DNA of 21,990 nt, from the NCBI GenBank assembly GCA_946222285.1, contig CAMIIP010000027.1, positions 1 through 21,990 of the forward strand. The letters are read 5' to 3'. Both the position numbers and the translations under genes were made by a program. The notes beneath the pieces are model-generated. The model saw nothing but the letters and a program-made list of their open reading frames with translations, was not told the DNA's origin and searched no databases. The DNA comes from an uncultured Rothia sp. GTDB taxonomy: Bacteria; Actinomycetota; Actinomycetes; Actinomycetales; Micrococcaceae. How positions within the stretch are numbered: the first letter of the stretch is position 1; each line of letters begins with the position of its first letter. Below, piece after piece: positions 1 through 6,426 of the stretch.

Positions 1-109
1 ATGGTAATGTGCGTACCTGGTGTGCAGGGAAGTCTGGTCTGCCTACTCTTGCTAAGAATCACTCAATGAGCCGAGTAGCTTATTCACTACCAATCCCTGG
101 AGTTTTGCA

Positions 110-1447
110 TTGTCTTCATCAGATACTCTCTCCCGCGGCTCACACCGCGAAAGCCTCCGCATCACTGAAATTATCCGCAAAGAATCAGTGGGCGGCTTCG
201 TTCTGCTGGGCGCAACTGTTCTTGCGCTCATTCTCGCCAACACTGCAGTTCAAGGTTTCTACTTTGATTTACGCGATACTTATATTGGGCGCGATATTGG
301 CGACTTCCATCTGAAACTTTCCCTAGGGCATTGGGCAGCAGATGGCTTGCTTGCGGTCTTCTTCTTTCTAGCGGGGCTAGAACTCAAAAAAGAGTTCGTG
401 GTGGGTGATCTTCGCAACCCCGGCAAAGCCCTCGTTCCCGTGGTGGCAGCTGCTGGCGGTGTGGCGGTTCCCGCTCTGATTTATGCTCTCATCAACCTCA
501 ATTCCAGCGCAGAAGCACTAGGTGGATGGGCGATTCCTGCGGCAACCGATATCGCCTTCGCCGTGGCTGTACTGGCTGTGATCGGCACGCATCTTCCCGC
601 AGCACTTCGCACTTTCTTGCTCGCACTAGCGGTAGTTGATGATCTCATTGCAATCGTTATCATCGCAATTTTCTATAGCTCTGACCTGAAAATTCATTAT
701 CTTCTCTGGGCGATTATTCCCATTGTTCTCTACGCCTTGATCGCCCGCCTGGGCGAGCGTCTCTTTCACCTGAGCCCAGCGTCGTCCTGGTTTATCCTGC
801 TCCCCCTCGGTGCTGTGGTGTGGGCGCTGTTTCTCAATTCAGGTATTCACGCCACCATCGCCGGTGTAGTGCTGGCTTTCCTCATTCCCGTCCGCACCAA
901 CAAACGTACCGAGCAAGCCGGCGCCCATGAAGGTCTAGCAGAAGTGATGGAACACCGTATTCGCCCCTTCTCAGCGGGTTTCTGCGTACCCGTTTTTGCC
1001 TTTTTCTCCGCAGGCGTGGCGATTGGCGGCTGGAACGGCTTCACCGAAGCAATCAGTCAGCCCATTGCTATCGGCATTATTGTGGCGCTGGTTCTCGGCA
1101 AAATGATTGGTATCTTCGGTTCTACTTGGCTAGTTACTCGCCTGCGAAGCGCCAACCTTGACCCCGATATTAAATGGATTGATGTTATCGGTCTTGCCGC
1201 CCTGGGCGGTATTGGCTTCACCGTTTCGCTACTGATTGCCGAGCTATCTTTCGGCATCGGTTCTGACTATAACGACTACGCCAAAATCGCTATCCTCACC
1301 GCCTCCGTACTGGCAGCAATCCTCGGCTCACTCATTCTCGGTTCACGTAACCGCCACTTCAAGAAAATTGAAGAGAAAGAAAAACAGGACCTTAATAACG
1401 ACGGCATCCCCGACGTTTTCACTGACGATTCGGCACGCACCCACTAA
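110..1447 (+). CDS. nhaA: Na+/H+ antiporter NhaA (first of two tandem copies)
   Basis: Electroneutrality-breaking inner-membrane antiporter of the NhaA family, which expels Na+ (or Li+) in exchange for protons and supports pH and salt homeostasis. The 445-aa protein shows the family hallmarks: the PAATDIAFA segment with D147 (E. coli D133), the AVVDDLIAI motif with the Asp pair D177/D178 (E. coli D163/D164), and K331 in LVLGKMIG (E. coli K300). About a dozen hydrophobic segments span residues 28-412. It starts with TTG, preceded by CTGGAG at about 96-101 with good spacing; no better ATG fits the conserved N-terminus. The tail (426-445) is hydrophilic and carries DLNNDGIPD, which looks like a calcium-loop (EF-hand/dockerin style) motif and is not a usual NhaA part. 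The paralogue follows 162 nt downstream, so the two are probably co-transcribed. Family assignment is very secure; ion specificity and the tail function are inference. Confidence 0.96.
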   Translation: MSSSDTLSRGSHRESLRITEIIRKESVGGFVLLGATVLALILANTAVQGFYFDLRDTYIGRDIGDFHLKLSLGHWAADGLLAVFFFLAGLELKKEFVVGDLRNPGKALVPVVAAAGGVAVPALIYALINLNSSAEALGGWAIPAATDIAFAVAVLAVIGTHLPAALRTFLLALAVVDDLIAIVIIAIFYSSDLKIHYLLWAIIPIVLYALIARLGERLFHLSPASSWFILLPLGAVVWALFLNSGIHATIAGVVLAFLIPVRTNKRTEQAGAHEGLAEVMEHRIRPFSAGFCVPVFAFFSAGVAIGGWNGFTEAISQPIAIGIIVALVLGKMIGIFGSTWLVTRLRSANLDPDIKWIDVIGLAALGGIGFTVSLLIAELSFGIGSDYNDYAKIAILTASVLAAILGSLILGSRNRHFKKIEEKEKQDLNNDGIPDVFTDDSARTH

Positions 1448-1460
1448 AGTTTCGATACTC

Positions 1461-1487
1461 GGGTGCTGGGCTTTCCGTCCAGCATCC
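1461..1487 (+). terminator. weak hairpin between the nhaA copies
   Basis: An 8-bp stem, GGTGCTGG (1462-1469) with CCAGCATC (1479-1486), contains one G-U pair and a 9-nt loop. It has no T-run behind it. It may attenuate or stabilise the message between the two antiporter genes rather than terminate it. Confidence 0.3.
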
Positions 1488-1609
1488 GATATTTCGCGCG
1501 GTTTTACAGCTTCCCTACTCTTTACCTTCAGTACAGTGGAAAGTACGTTTGAATATCCCGGTTCGCCGAGGTGTCCAACTCCGTTAAGTAGAAGGATTCC
1601 CATACGCGC

Positions 1610-2983
1610 ATGTCTAGCTCTCCATCATCACCCACCCCGCCCGAAACAACCGAAAACTCCGCTTTTTCTCGCGGTACTTACGCCGAATCGTCTCGAATTT
1701 CAGAGATCTTACGCAAAGAATCGCTAGGTGGGTTCATTCTCTTAGGCGCCACAGTGTTGGCACTCATTCTTTCTAATACGGGTGTACGCGACCTATATTT
1801 TGGGGTACGTGATACAGAGATAGGCTTTCACGTTCCCTACTTTCATCACCTGATGATGACGGTCAGCCAGTGGACAGCAGACGGACTTCTAGTACTCTTT
1901 TTCTTCCTCACCGGCCTGGAGTTGAAAAAGGAATTTGTCATCGGTGATTTGCGCGAGCCTGGACGGGCGATTGTTCCGATTGCTGCAGCCTTCGGCGGTG
2001 CCGCGCTTCCCGCGATTATCTATTTTGTGTTCAACCACAATAATCCTGAGGCGGTACATGGCTGGGCTATTCCCGCCGCCACCGATATTGCTTTCGCGGT
2101 TGCCGTTATCACCGCTGTTGGCTCCCATATTCCTGCGGCGCTACGCACCTTTTTGCTGACTCTGGCGGTGGTTGATGACCTCATCGCGATTTTTATTATC
2201 GCTCTTTTCTACACCAACAGCTTCAAGCCCTGGTACCTCATTGCCGCCATCGTGCCAATCCTGCTCTATATCTGGTTTGCATATAAGAAAGAGAAGCTCT
2301 TTCACGAAAAGCCCTGGACCGCCTGGGCGATTCTTCTTCCGCTCGGTCTGATAACGTGGGCGCTCTTTCTCGAATCGGGTATTCACGCCACGATTTCCGG
2401 CGTCGTCCTCGGCTTTTGTGTTCCCGTCAAGTACACGGCTCAGGCTAAAAAAGCTGATGCCTCAGCCGGTCTTGCCGAGGTCATGGAACATCGCCTAAGG
2501 CCTCTCTCTACGCTGATTTGTGTACCGATTTTTGCTTTCTTCTCTGCCGGTGTTTTTGTGGGAGGTCGGAGCGGTTTCACAGCCGCTATGACAGATACGG
2601 TGGCGCTAGGCATTACCGTGGGACTGGTTTTGGGTAAAACGGTGGGCATCACGCTGACTACCTGGCTGGTAACGCGTTTGCGCAACGCCCATCTTGATCC
2701 CGATATCAAGTGGGTGGATGTGATTAGCATGGCGGTCACCGCCGGTATTGGCTTTACTGTGTCCTTGCTGGTTGCCGAACTGTCTTTTGAGACCGGCTCA
2801 GAGCACACCGAGAACGCTAAGGTCGGTATTCTGGTAGGTTCAGTGACGGCGGCGGTGCTGGGCGGTTTCTTGCTGTCGCTGCGCAATAAGCATTACAAAG
2901 ACGTTGAATTGCGTGAAAGCCTGGATGAAAATTCCGACGGCGTTCCCGACGTCTTCGCTGACGATTCGGCGCGGCGGGTTTAG
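1610..2983 (+). CDS. nhaA: Na+/H+ antiporter NhaA (second tandem copy)
   Basis: A 457-aa paralogue of the upstream antiporter, with the same fold and key residues: D159 in ATDIAFA, D189/D190 in AVVDDLIAI, K343 in LVLGKTVG. The N-terminus is longer (about 22 extra residues rich in Ser/Pro/Thr) but then matches the first copy (SRISEILRKESLGGF versus LRITEIIRKESVGGF). The C-terminal tail again has a calcium-loop-like motif, DENSDGVPD (439-447), followed by VFADDSARRV, nearly the same as the tail of copy one. The start is ATG at 1610 with GAAGGA at 1591-1596, a rather long 13-nt spacing. The two copies clearly arose by duplication but differ at many positions, so the duplication is old and both are kept intact. 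A strong terminator follows 18 nt after the stop. Confidence 0.96.
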   Translation: MSSSPSSPTPPETTENSAFSRGTYAESSRISEILRKESLGGFILLGATVLALILSNTGVRDLYFGVRDTEIGFHVPYFHHLMMTVSQWTADGLLVLFFFLTGLELKKEFVIGDLREPGRAIVPIAAAFGGAALPAIIYFVFNHNNPEAVHGWAIPAATDIAFAVAVITAVGSHIPAALRTFLLTLAVVDDLIAIFIIALFYTNSFKPWYLIAAIVPILLYIWFAYKKEKLFHEKPWTAWAILLPLGLITWALFLESGIHATISGVVLGFCVPVKYTAQAKKADASAGLAEVMEHRLRPLSTLICVPIFAFFSAGVFVGGRSGFTAAMTDTVALGITVGLVLGKTVGITLTTWLVTRLRNAHLDPDIKWVDVISMAVTAGIGFTVSLLVAELSFETGSEHTENAKVGILVGSVTAAVLGGFLLSLRNKHYKDVELRESLDENSDGVPDVFADDSARRV

Positions 2984-3000
2984 GAATCCCCGTGCCTTCT

Positions 3001-3063
3001 GACCGGCGTAGCTTGTTTTGACCATTCTGCACACGGTCAAAACGAGCTACGCCGGTCATTTTT
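3001..3063 (+). terminator. strong intrinsic terminator after the nhaA pair
   Basis: A 23-bp stem (3001-3023 with 3035-3057), complete if one G-U pair is allowed, has an 11-nt loop and is followed by ATTTTT (3058-3063). It lies between the converging nhaA and VOC genes. The T-run exists only on the + side, so termination is expected mainly for the antiporter transcript. The right arm resembles a sequence at about 4919-4940, suggesting a dispersed repeat. Confidence 0.85.
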
Positions 3064-3080
3064 GGGCAAAGGTTGTGATT

Positions 3081-3479
3081 CTAATTGCTAAGTTCCTTCC
3101 CTGCGCGCACTTCAACGCGGTTGCCAAACGGATCGCGACAGTGGAAACGCTCATACCCTTCGAAGGTATGGCGTTCAGTCCAGTTGACTTCAAAACCAAG
3201 CTCAGAGAGATGCTTTCCAAGATCCTCTAGTTGCGCGACGTCGCCCAGCACAATAGCGGGATGCGCTTTCTGCGCGGGAACAAAATTATTTTCGACGCCG
3301 AGATGCAGCTCAAGCGCAACGCTCCCCTTCGCATCAAAGGCACGGAACCAGCAACCCCCGCGTTTGACGAGCTCCACAGGTTTATCCACTTCGGTAAGAC
3401 CAAGCCCATCACGATAGAAAGTACACGCCTGGTCTTCTTGTCCGGCAGGCATAGAAACTTGAACGTGGTGAAGACGCAT
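3081..3479 (-). CDS. VOC-family (glyoxalase/bleomycin-resistance-like) protein
   Basis: A 132-aa single-domain protein of the vicinal oxygen chelate superfamily, which uses paired beta-alpha-beta-beta-beta modules to hold a divalent metal. Visible signs are the opening RLHHVQVSMP (H5 a likely metal ligand), the FYRDGLGL helix-turn typical of glyoxalase folds, LELHLG (E57/H59), KAHPAIVL (H73) and the closing RDPFGNRVEV with E123, the usual last ligand. Members are usually dimers and include lyases, dioxygenases and resistance proteins; the substrate cannot be read from sequence. The start ATG is preceded by TTAGGAG 6 nt upstream. It is divergent from the small gene at 3544 across a 64-nt gap and convergent with nhaA. 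Confidence 0.88.
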   Translation of the reverse strand: MRLHHVQVSMPAGQEDQACTFYRDGLGLTEVDKPVELVKRGGCWFRAFDAKGSVALELHLGVENNFVPAQKAHPAIVLGDVAQLEDLGKHLSELGFEVNWTERHTFEGYERFHCRDPFGNRVEVRAGKELSN

Positions 3480-3543
3480 GAGAACTCCTAAAGAGATATG
3501 GGCTTATGTGATCCACATTACCGCATAAGATAGGCTGGGAATC

Positions 3544-3903
3544 ATGAAAATTGAACTTGTACGATTCAGGGTCAAACCAGGAAAAGATGCCTTGGTCGAT
3601 GAGTGGATAAACTTTCTCAACAACAATATGGATGCCGTAAAAGAAACTCTTGAGCCCGAGCTGATGTATGTTGAGACCATCTTTTCAGAATCAATGAATG
3701 GCAAAAATTATTTATACTGGTACAGCGTGCAAGGAGAATCTGATGCACGCCAAGAAGTGCACAATTCAGAGCATTGGCTAGACAAAAAGCACCTTTTCTA
3801 CTGGAATGAATGTATCGACCCCGATTTTAAACCTGAATTTCTAACCCCAAGAGTCATGATGATGCCCGATAGAGTTAAAAGCTCTATGCAACCGGTAGAT
3901 TAA
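3544..3903 (+). CDS. small conserved protein, DUF6176-like
   Basis: A 119-aa soluble protein. The opening MKIELVRFRVKPGK, followed by a helix with VDEWINFLN and a strand ELMYVETIFSE, has the look of a small ferredoxin-like (dimeric alpha-beta barrel) fold. From memory it fits the DUF6176 family, which has no known function. There is no signal peptide or membrane segment. Many aromatic residues lie in the second half (YLYWYSVQGE, HWLDKKHLFYWNE), compatible with a hydrophobic ligand pocket, but that is speculation. The Shine-Dalgarno signal is weak (CTGGGA just before ATG). The base composition is clearly more AT-rich than the nhaA genes and begins an accessory patch running to about 4910. Confidence 0.7.
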   Translation: MKIELVRFRVKPGKDALVDEWINFLNNNMDAVKETLEPELMYVETIFSESMNGKNYLYWYSVQGESDARQEVHNSEHWLDKKHLFYWNECIDPDFKPEFLTPRVMMMPDRVKSSMQPVD

Positions 3904-4016
3904 CTAATCACTTTTATCAATCCAATATCCTTAAATGCTAAAAATTACTATATAAAATAATTTTCTGAAAAATGGATTTTACCTAAATTTCAATCAAAAG
4001 ACTTGGAGTTTCTATT

Positions 4017-4410
4017 ATGAATAAACAGAAAATCAGTGACTATATTGTGCAAATAGTTGAAATATTTACAGCTGTACTAAGCAGAAAAATATACGATAAA
4101 TATTTTAATTTTCACCTTTTCGTGGACATAGAGGCTTATTCATAAGGGTAGTTTTACCCTCAGACAGGAGTAGCGATAGCAAGCGTTCTTCTCGCCTGGT
4201 TCGCTAGAGAACACAGAGGATTCATACCCGATCTGTTCAGGTTGCCTCCACTGCTCCCGTCTGGCTAAGTACAACTTATGAATAATCCTCATATTTTTAG
4301 CAATACTCTCAGGCGTTACTGTCTACCTGGTGCTTGTGTTTCTTATAGCCTTTACAAAGTCCCTCTTAGGAAAAGAAGAAAATTCTTCCATGGATACCGA
4401 AGGTAATTAG
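4017..4410 (+). pseudogene. small membrane-protein gene split by a MITE-like insertion
   Basis: ATG at 4017 follows TTGGAG with good spacing and opens a 42-codon frame that stops at 4145, inside the left end of the inserted element. Directly after the element's right end, codons 4291-4410 read ATA TTT TTA GCA and continue as a membrane segment plus a charged tail, stopping at TAG 4408-4410. Removing 4131-4293 (element plus one ATA duplicate) joins the two parts in frame into a 76-aa protein: about 38 soluble residues, one strong transmembrane helix (about 37-58, including LAILSGVTVYLVLVFLIAF) and a tail ending MDTEGN. The stop lies 7 nt before the GTG of the next gene, so the two were probably one operon. 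I do not recognise the protein family. A 42-aa truncated peptide without the membrane helix could still be made. Confidence 0.85.
4131..4290 (+). mobile_element. MITE-like element, copy A (160 bp)
   Basis: Terminal inverted repeats GAGGCTTATTCATAAGG (4131-4147) and, at the right end, ACTTATGAATAATCCTC (4274-4290) match at 15 of 17 positions. Both sides are flanked by ATA (4128-4130 and 4291-4293), consistent with a 3-bp target duplication. There is no coding capacity. Inside are further pairings: AGGGTA/TACCCT near 4145-4160, and CAGACAGGAGTAG against CTGCTCCCGTCTG (11 of 13), so the whole element can fold into one long branched hairpin. It shares the 13-mer CCTGGTTCGCTAG and the terminal sequences with copy B at 21679. 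The mobilising transposase is not in the window. Confidence 0.8.
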
Positions 4411-4417
4411 ATATACC

Positions 4418-4912
4418 GTGCACATCAATGTTTCGCTTCGCAACGAAAGCGGCACTCAAATACGGAAGACCCTCCGCGATCAGGGCATAAAGACCAATAA
4501 ATACGCAGAAGTTCTCCTCGGTTCTGTGTACTATAAAAATATTCCCAAACAGGAATATACAGTTAGGATTCTTACCTTTAAAGAGCTAGGATTCACCGCA
4601 GAACCCACCCTGCCCGAGATACATCAGCAGGTTATAAATTGCGGGTTCGAGCTCTGCCCGCTCCAGCTCGCCCCTTATCTCAGACTAAAATTCACCACAC
4701 AAAGGGTAAGTAAAAATAAAATTCTTACCGGACAAAAGAAATCTCCAGACGCCGCCATCAATGTAATCACACCCGTCATCTCTGCAGATACTAATTTTCC
4801 TAAAGGATTTTATCTTCGAAATGTCGATAACGAGCTATGGTTGCGCGGCTTTATCTGCGACGACGCACACCACTGGGATATTCATACCCAAGTAGCCGTT
4901 GTTCTCCCCTAG
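4418..4912 (+). CDS. uncharacterised 164-aa protein
   Basis: The frame opens with GTG at 4418, 7 nt after the stop of the interrupted membrane-protein gene; GAAGG at about 4398-4402 is the only purine-rich signal, so translational coupling may have mattered. The protein is soluble, with no signal peptide. The middle has GFELCPLQLAPYLRL (76-90) and the end has GFYLRNVDNELWLRGF (130-145) followed by CDDAHHWD. From memory this 'CP-x-x-L-x-P-x-LRL' plus C-terminal 'L-W-L' layout recurs in short hypothetical proteins of diverse bacteria, but I know no function. It sits in an AT-rich patch next to a MITE, suggesting an accessory gene. After the MITE insertion upstream its expression may be changed. 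Confidence 0.65.
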   Translation: MHINVSLRNESGTQIRKTLRDQGIKTNKYAEVLLGSVYYKNIPKQEYTVRILTFKELGFTAEPTLPEIHQQVINCGFELCPLQLAPYLRLKFTTQRVSKNKILTGQKKSPDAAINVITPVISADTNFPKGFYLRNVDNELWLRGFICDDAHHWDIHTQVAVVLP

Positions 4913-4918
4913 AAAGTT

Positions 4919-4941
4919 CGGAACAAGCTACGCCAATCATT
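4919..4941. repeat. half copy of the repeat forming the 3001-3063 terminator
   Basis: AACAAGCTACGCCAATCATTT closely resembles AACGAGCTACGCCGGTCATTT in the right arm of the terminator at 3041-3061 (18 of 21 identical). No partner arm is present here, so it cannot form the same hairpin. It is best read as a decayed half of a dispersed palindromic repeat between the gene at 4418 and the convergent DUF1772 gene. Confidence 0.45.
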
Positions 4942-4985
4942 TACCACCCAAATAATGAGCGACGTCCGCAAATTTATAACCGCCA

Positions 4986-5417
4986 CTAAACTGCCCCCGC
5001 GACCATCAGCAGGAAACCCAAGAGTTGCAGGCTGGCCCGGATCGCCTGAAATACATCCCATTTACGACGCTTTGCAATGAACCCTTCCGGAATTTCCTTT
5101 CCAGAGAGGCGCCCTGTCCAGCTATTAATAGGCACGTTTCCCACAATCGTCACCATCAACGCCACAGTAAGGGAAGCGGCGGCAGCGATATACCAGGACG
5201 ACGCGCGGTCGATGGCAAGGGCTATACCCAGAGCAGTTGCGGTGGTCATACCAAAGGGCATAAAACGACCAAACGTCTCAAGAAGCCCTTTTTCGGAGAC
5301 AAGCTGATACTCGGCATCCAACTTGCGAATCACAGGGTGAACGAACACCAGCGAACCAAACTCTGCGCACCCCACAAAGCCAACCAGTATCAGCGAGAGA
5401 AACAAGAGCCAGTCCAT
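4986..5417 (-). CDS. DUF1772 (anthrone-oxygenase-like) membrane protein
   Basis: A 143-aa integral membrane protein with four hydrophobic segments at about 3-20, 53-70, 74-93 and 122-142. The NVPINSW motif (94-100) after the third helix is the signature of the DUF1772 family, whose fungal relatives include anthrone oxygenases; bacterial members have no established reaction. An upstream in-frame ATG at 5429 would add MEVL, but that ATG runs straight into GGAGG, which is an ideal Shine-Dalgarno for the ATG at 5417 (5-nt spacing), so 5417 is preferred. The gene is divergent from a MerR-family regulator, with a perfect 46-bp palindrome between them, so it is probably the regulator's target. Confidence 0.82.
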   Translation of the reverse strand: MDWLLFLSLILVGFVGCAEFGSLVFVHPVIRKLDAEYQLVSEKGLLETFGRFMPFGMTTATALGIALAIDRASSWYIAAAASLTVALMVTIVGNVPINSWTGRLSGKEIPEGFIAKRRKWDVFQAIRASLQLLGFLLMVAGAV

Positions 5418-5426
5418 CAAAACCTC

Positions 5427-5472
5427 CATAGATATCTTTACTATCTATAAATAGATAGTAAAGATATCTATG
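5427..5472. promoter_or_regulatory. 46-bp perfect palindrome, probable MerR operator
   Basis: Positions 5427-5448 are the exact reverse complement of 5451-5472, with AA between them: two 22-nt arms with no mismatch. Each outer end is an ATG reading outward. Possible -10 elements (for example TATAAA at 5445-5450) lie in the centre, so a protein bound here would control both divergent genes. MerR proteins bind such symmetrical sites as dimers. The length and perfection are unusual; binding is inferred from position. Confidence 0.75.
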
Positions 5473-5490
5473 AAGGGATGCAAGAACCGC

Positions 5491-5496
5491 TACTAT
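5491..5496 (+). promoter_or_regulatory. candidate -10 box of the MerR gene, leaderless
   Basis: TACTAT at 5491-5496 lies 6 nt before ATG 5503. Transcription starting about 7 nt downstream would begin at the start codon itself, giving a leaderless message. This would explain the lack of a Shine-Dalgarno sequence for that start. No clear -35 element is visible. Confidence 0.4.
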
Positions 5497-5502
5497 GTGT
5501 AT

Positions 5503-6117
5503 ATGCGAATTTCTGAGCTAGCACAGCAATCAGGCGTAACCGTATCCACCATCAAGTACTATCTGCGTGAAGAACTCCTGCCTGCAGGAAAAGCAATCCA
5601 TCCCAATCAATCGGAATACACTCAAGAACACTTAGAACGCCTACGCCTTATTCGCGCACTATCTGAAACCGCCGGACTCTCGCTCAAAAAAATTCGCGAG
5701 GTTCTCAACGCCCTAAAAACCACCTCAACCCCTTCAGAAGCTATGGGCTTAGCCCAGAACATGCTGGTTTCCCCTTCGGGTTCTCCCGAAGAAAACAACC
5801 CTCATCTTGCAGAAAGATTTAGTCAAGCGATTGCCCCACTCAACTGGAGCATCCACCCACAAAGCCCCGCCTACATGGAGGCGCTCAGAGCTTTTTCTGA
5901 GCTAGAAAGAGAAAACCTTCCCCACATTCTTGAACGCGTGAACGACTACGCCAAGGCAGCAGATTTTGTAGGGAAAACCGATCTACAAGCAATTTCACAA
6001 CTTGAATCGACCGACGAGCTGGTACGCGCCGTCGTTCTAGGCACAGCCTTCAGAAAGCCCCTACTGGATGCGCTCATTTTACTCAGCCAACAACACTACG
6101 CTCAGAAAAATAAGTAG
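5503..6117 (+). CDS. MerR-family transcriptional regulator
   Basis: A 204-aa regulator with an N-terminal winged helix-turn-helix of MerR type: MRISELAQQSGVTVSTIKYY (1-20), REELLPAG, then EHLERLRLIRAL and SLKKIREVLNAL, the second DNA-contacting and dimer-helix segments. Residues beyond about 75 form a helical effector domain with no cysteine cluster, so metal sensing like MerR/CueR is unlikely and an organic ligand is more plausible. The frame is open back to ATG 5470 at the palindrome edge, adding 11 residues (MKGCKNRYYVY), but the family always starts close to MRISEL and no ribosome site supports 5470. It is divergent from the DUF1772 gene and probably controls both itself and that gene through the palindrome at 5427-5472. 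Confidence 0.88.
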   Translation: MRISELAQQSGVTVSTIKYYLREELLPAGKAIHPNQSEYTQEHLERLRLIRALSETAGLSLKKIREVLNALKTTSTPSEAMGLAQNMLVSPSGSPEENNPHLAERFSQAIAPLNWSIHPQSPAYMEALRAFSELERENLPHILERVNDYAKAADFVGKTDLQAISQLESTDELVRAVVLGTAFRKPLLDALILLSQQHYAQKNK

Positions 6118-6426
6118 AACTACCAAGAAATAACGATGCATGTCGATCAATGAGCGCTGTTTGTGAAAAAGGAAAATCGCCAGATCATTAGGGGCATAAC
6201 GATCATTTAGGGGGCAACTTCCTATTTGTAGGCAAGATTCGGTTAGCTTTGTAGCCTTCTTCATATATTTCTCCGACAATAAAGTGGCAAATTGTCGACT
6301 AAAGGGTATCGGTGGAAAAATCTCAGCTTTTAACCTACAGCGTTTTGTTTTATTTAGAATTATTTAAGAGGGTAAGACTCTGTCATAAGATTTTCTGCTA
6401 TCTCGCATAGCTTTATAGGAGCCACT
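6118..6426. other. 309-nt intergenic region with a short direct repeat
   Basis: This is upstream of the surface-protein gene. It contains GATCATTAGGGGCA (6183-6196) and the near copy GATCATTTAGGGGGCA (6201-6216), 18 nt apart, of unknown role. AT-rich stretches near 6345-6365 (TAGAAT at 6355-6360) may hold a promoter, but no convincing -35 is seen. AGGAG at about 6416-6420 is the ribosome site of the gene at 6427. Confidence 0.5.

Noticed and set aside
9..314. Open frame of 101 codons on the + strand at the left edge
   Set aside because: It overlaps the conserved start of NhaA in another frame, has no ribosome site and no coherent protein features.
6183..6216. Two-unit direct repeat as a possible CRISPR or iteron array
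   Set aside because: Only two imperfect 14-16 nt units 18 nt apart, no further units, no associated genes.
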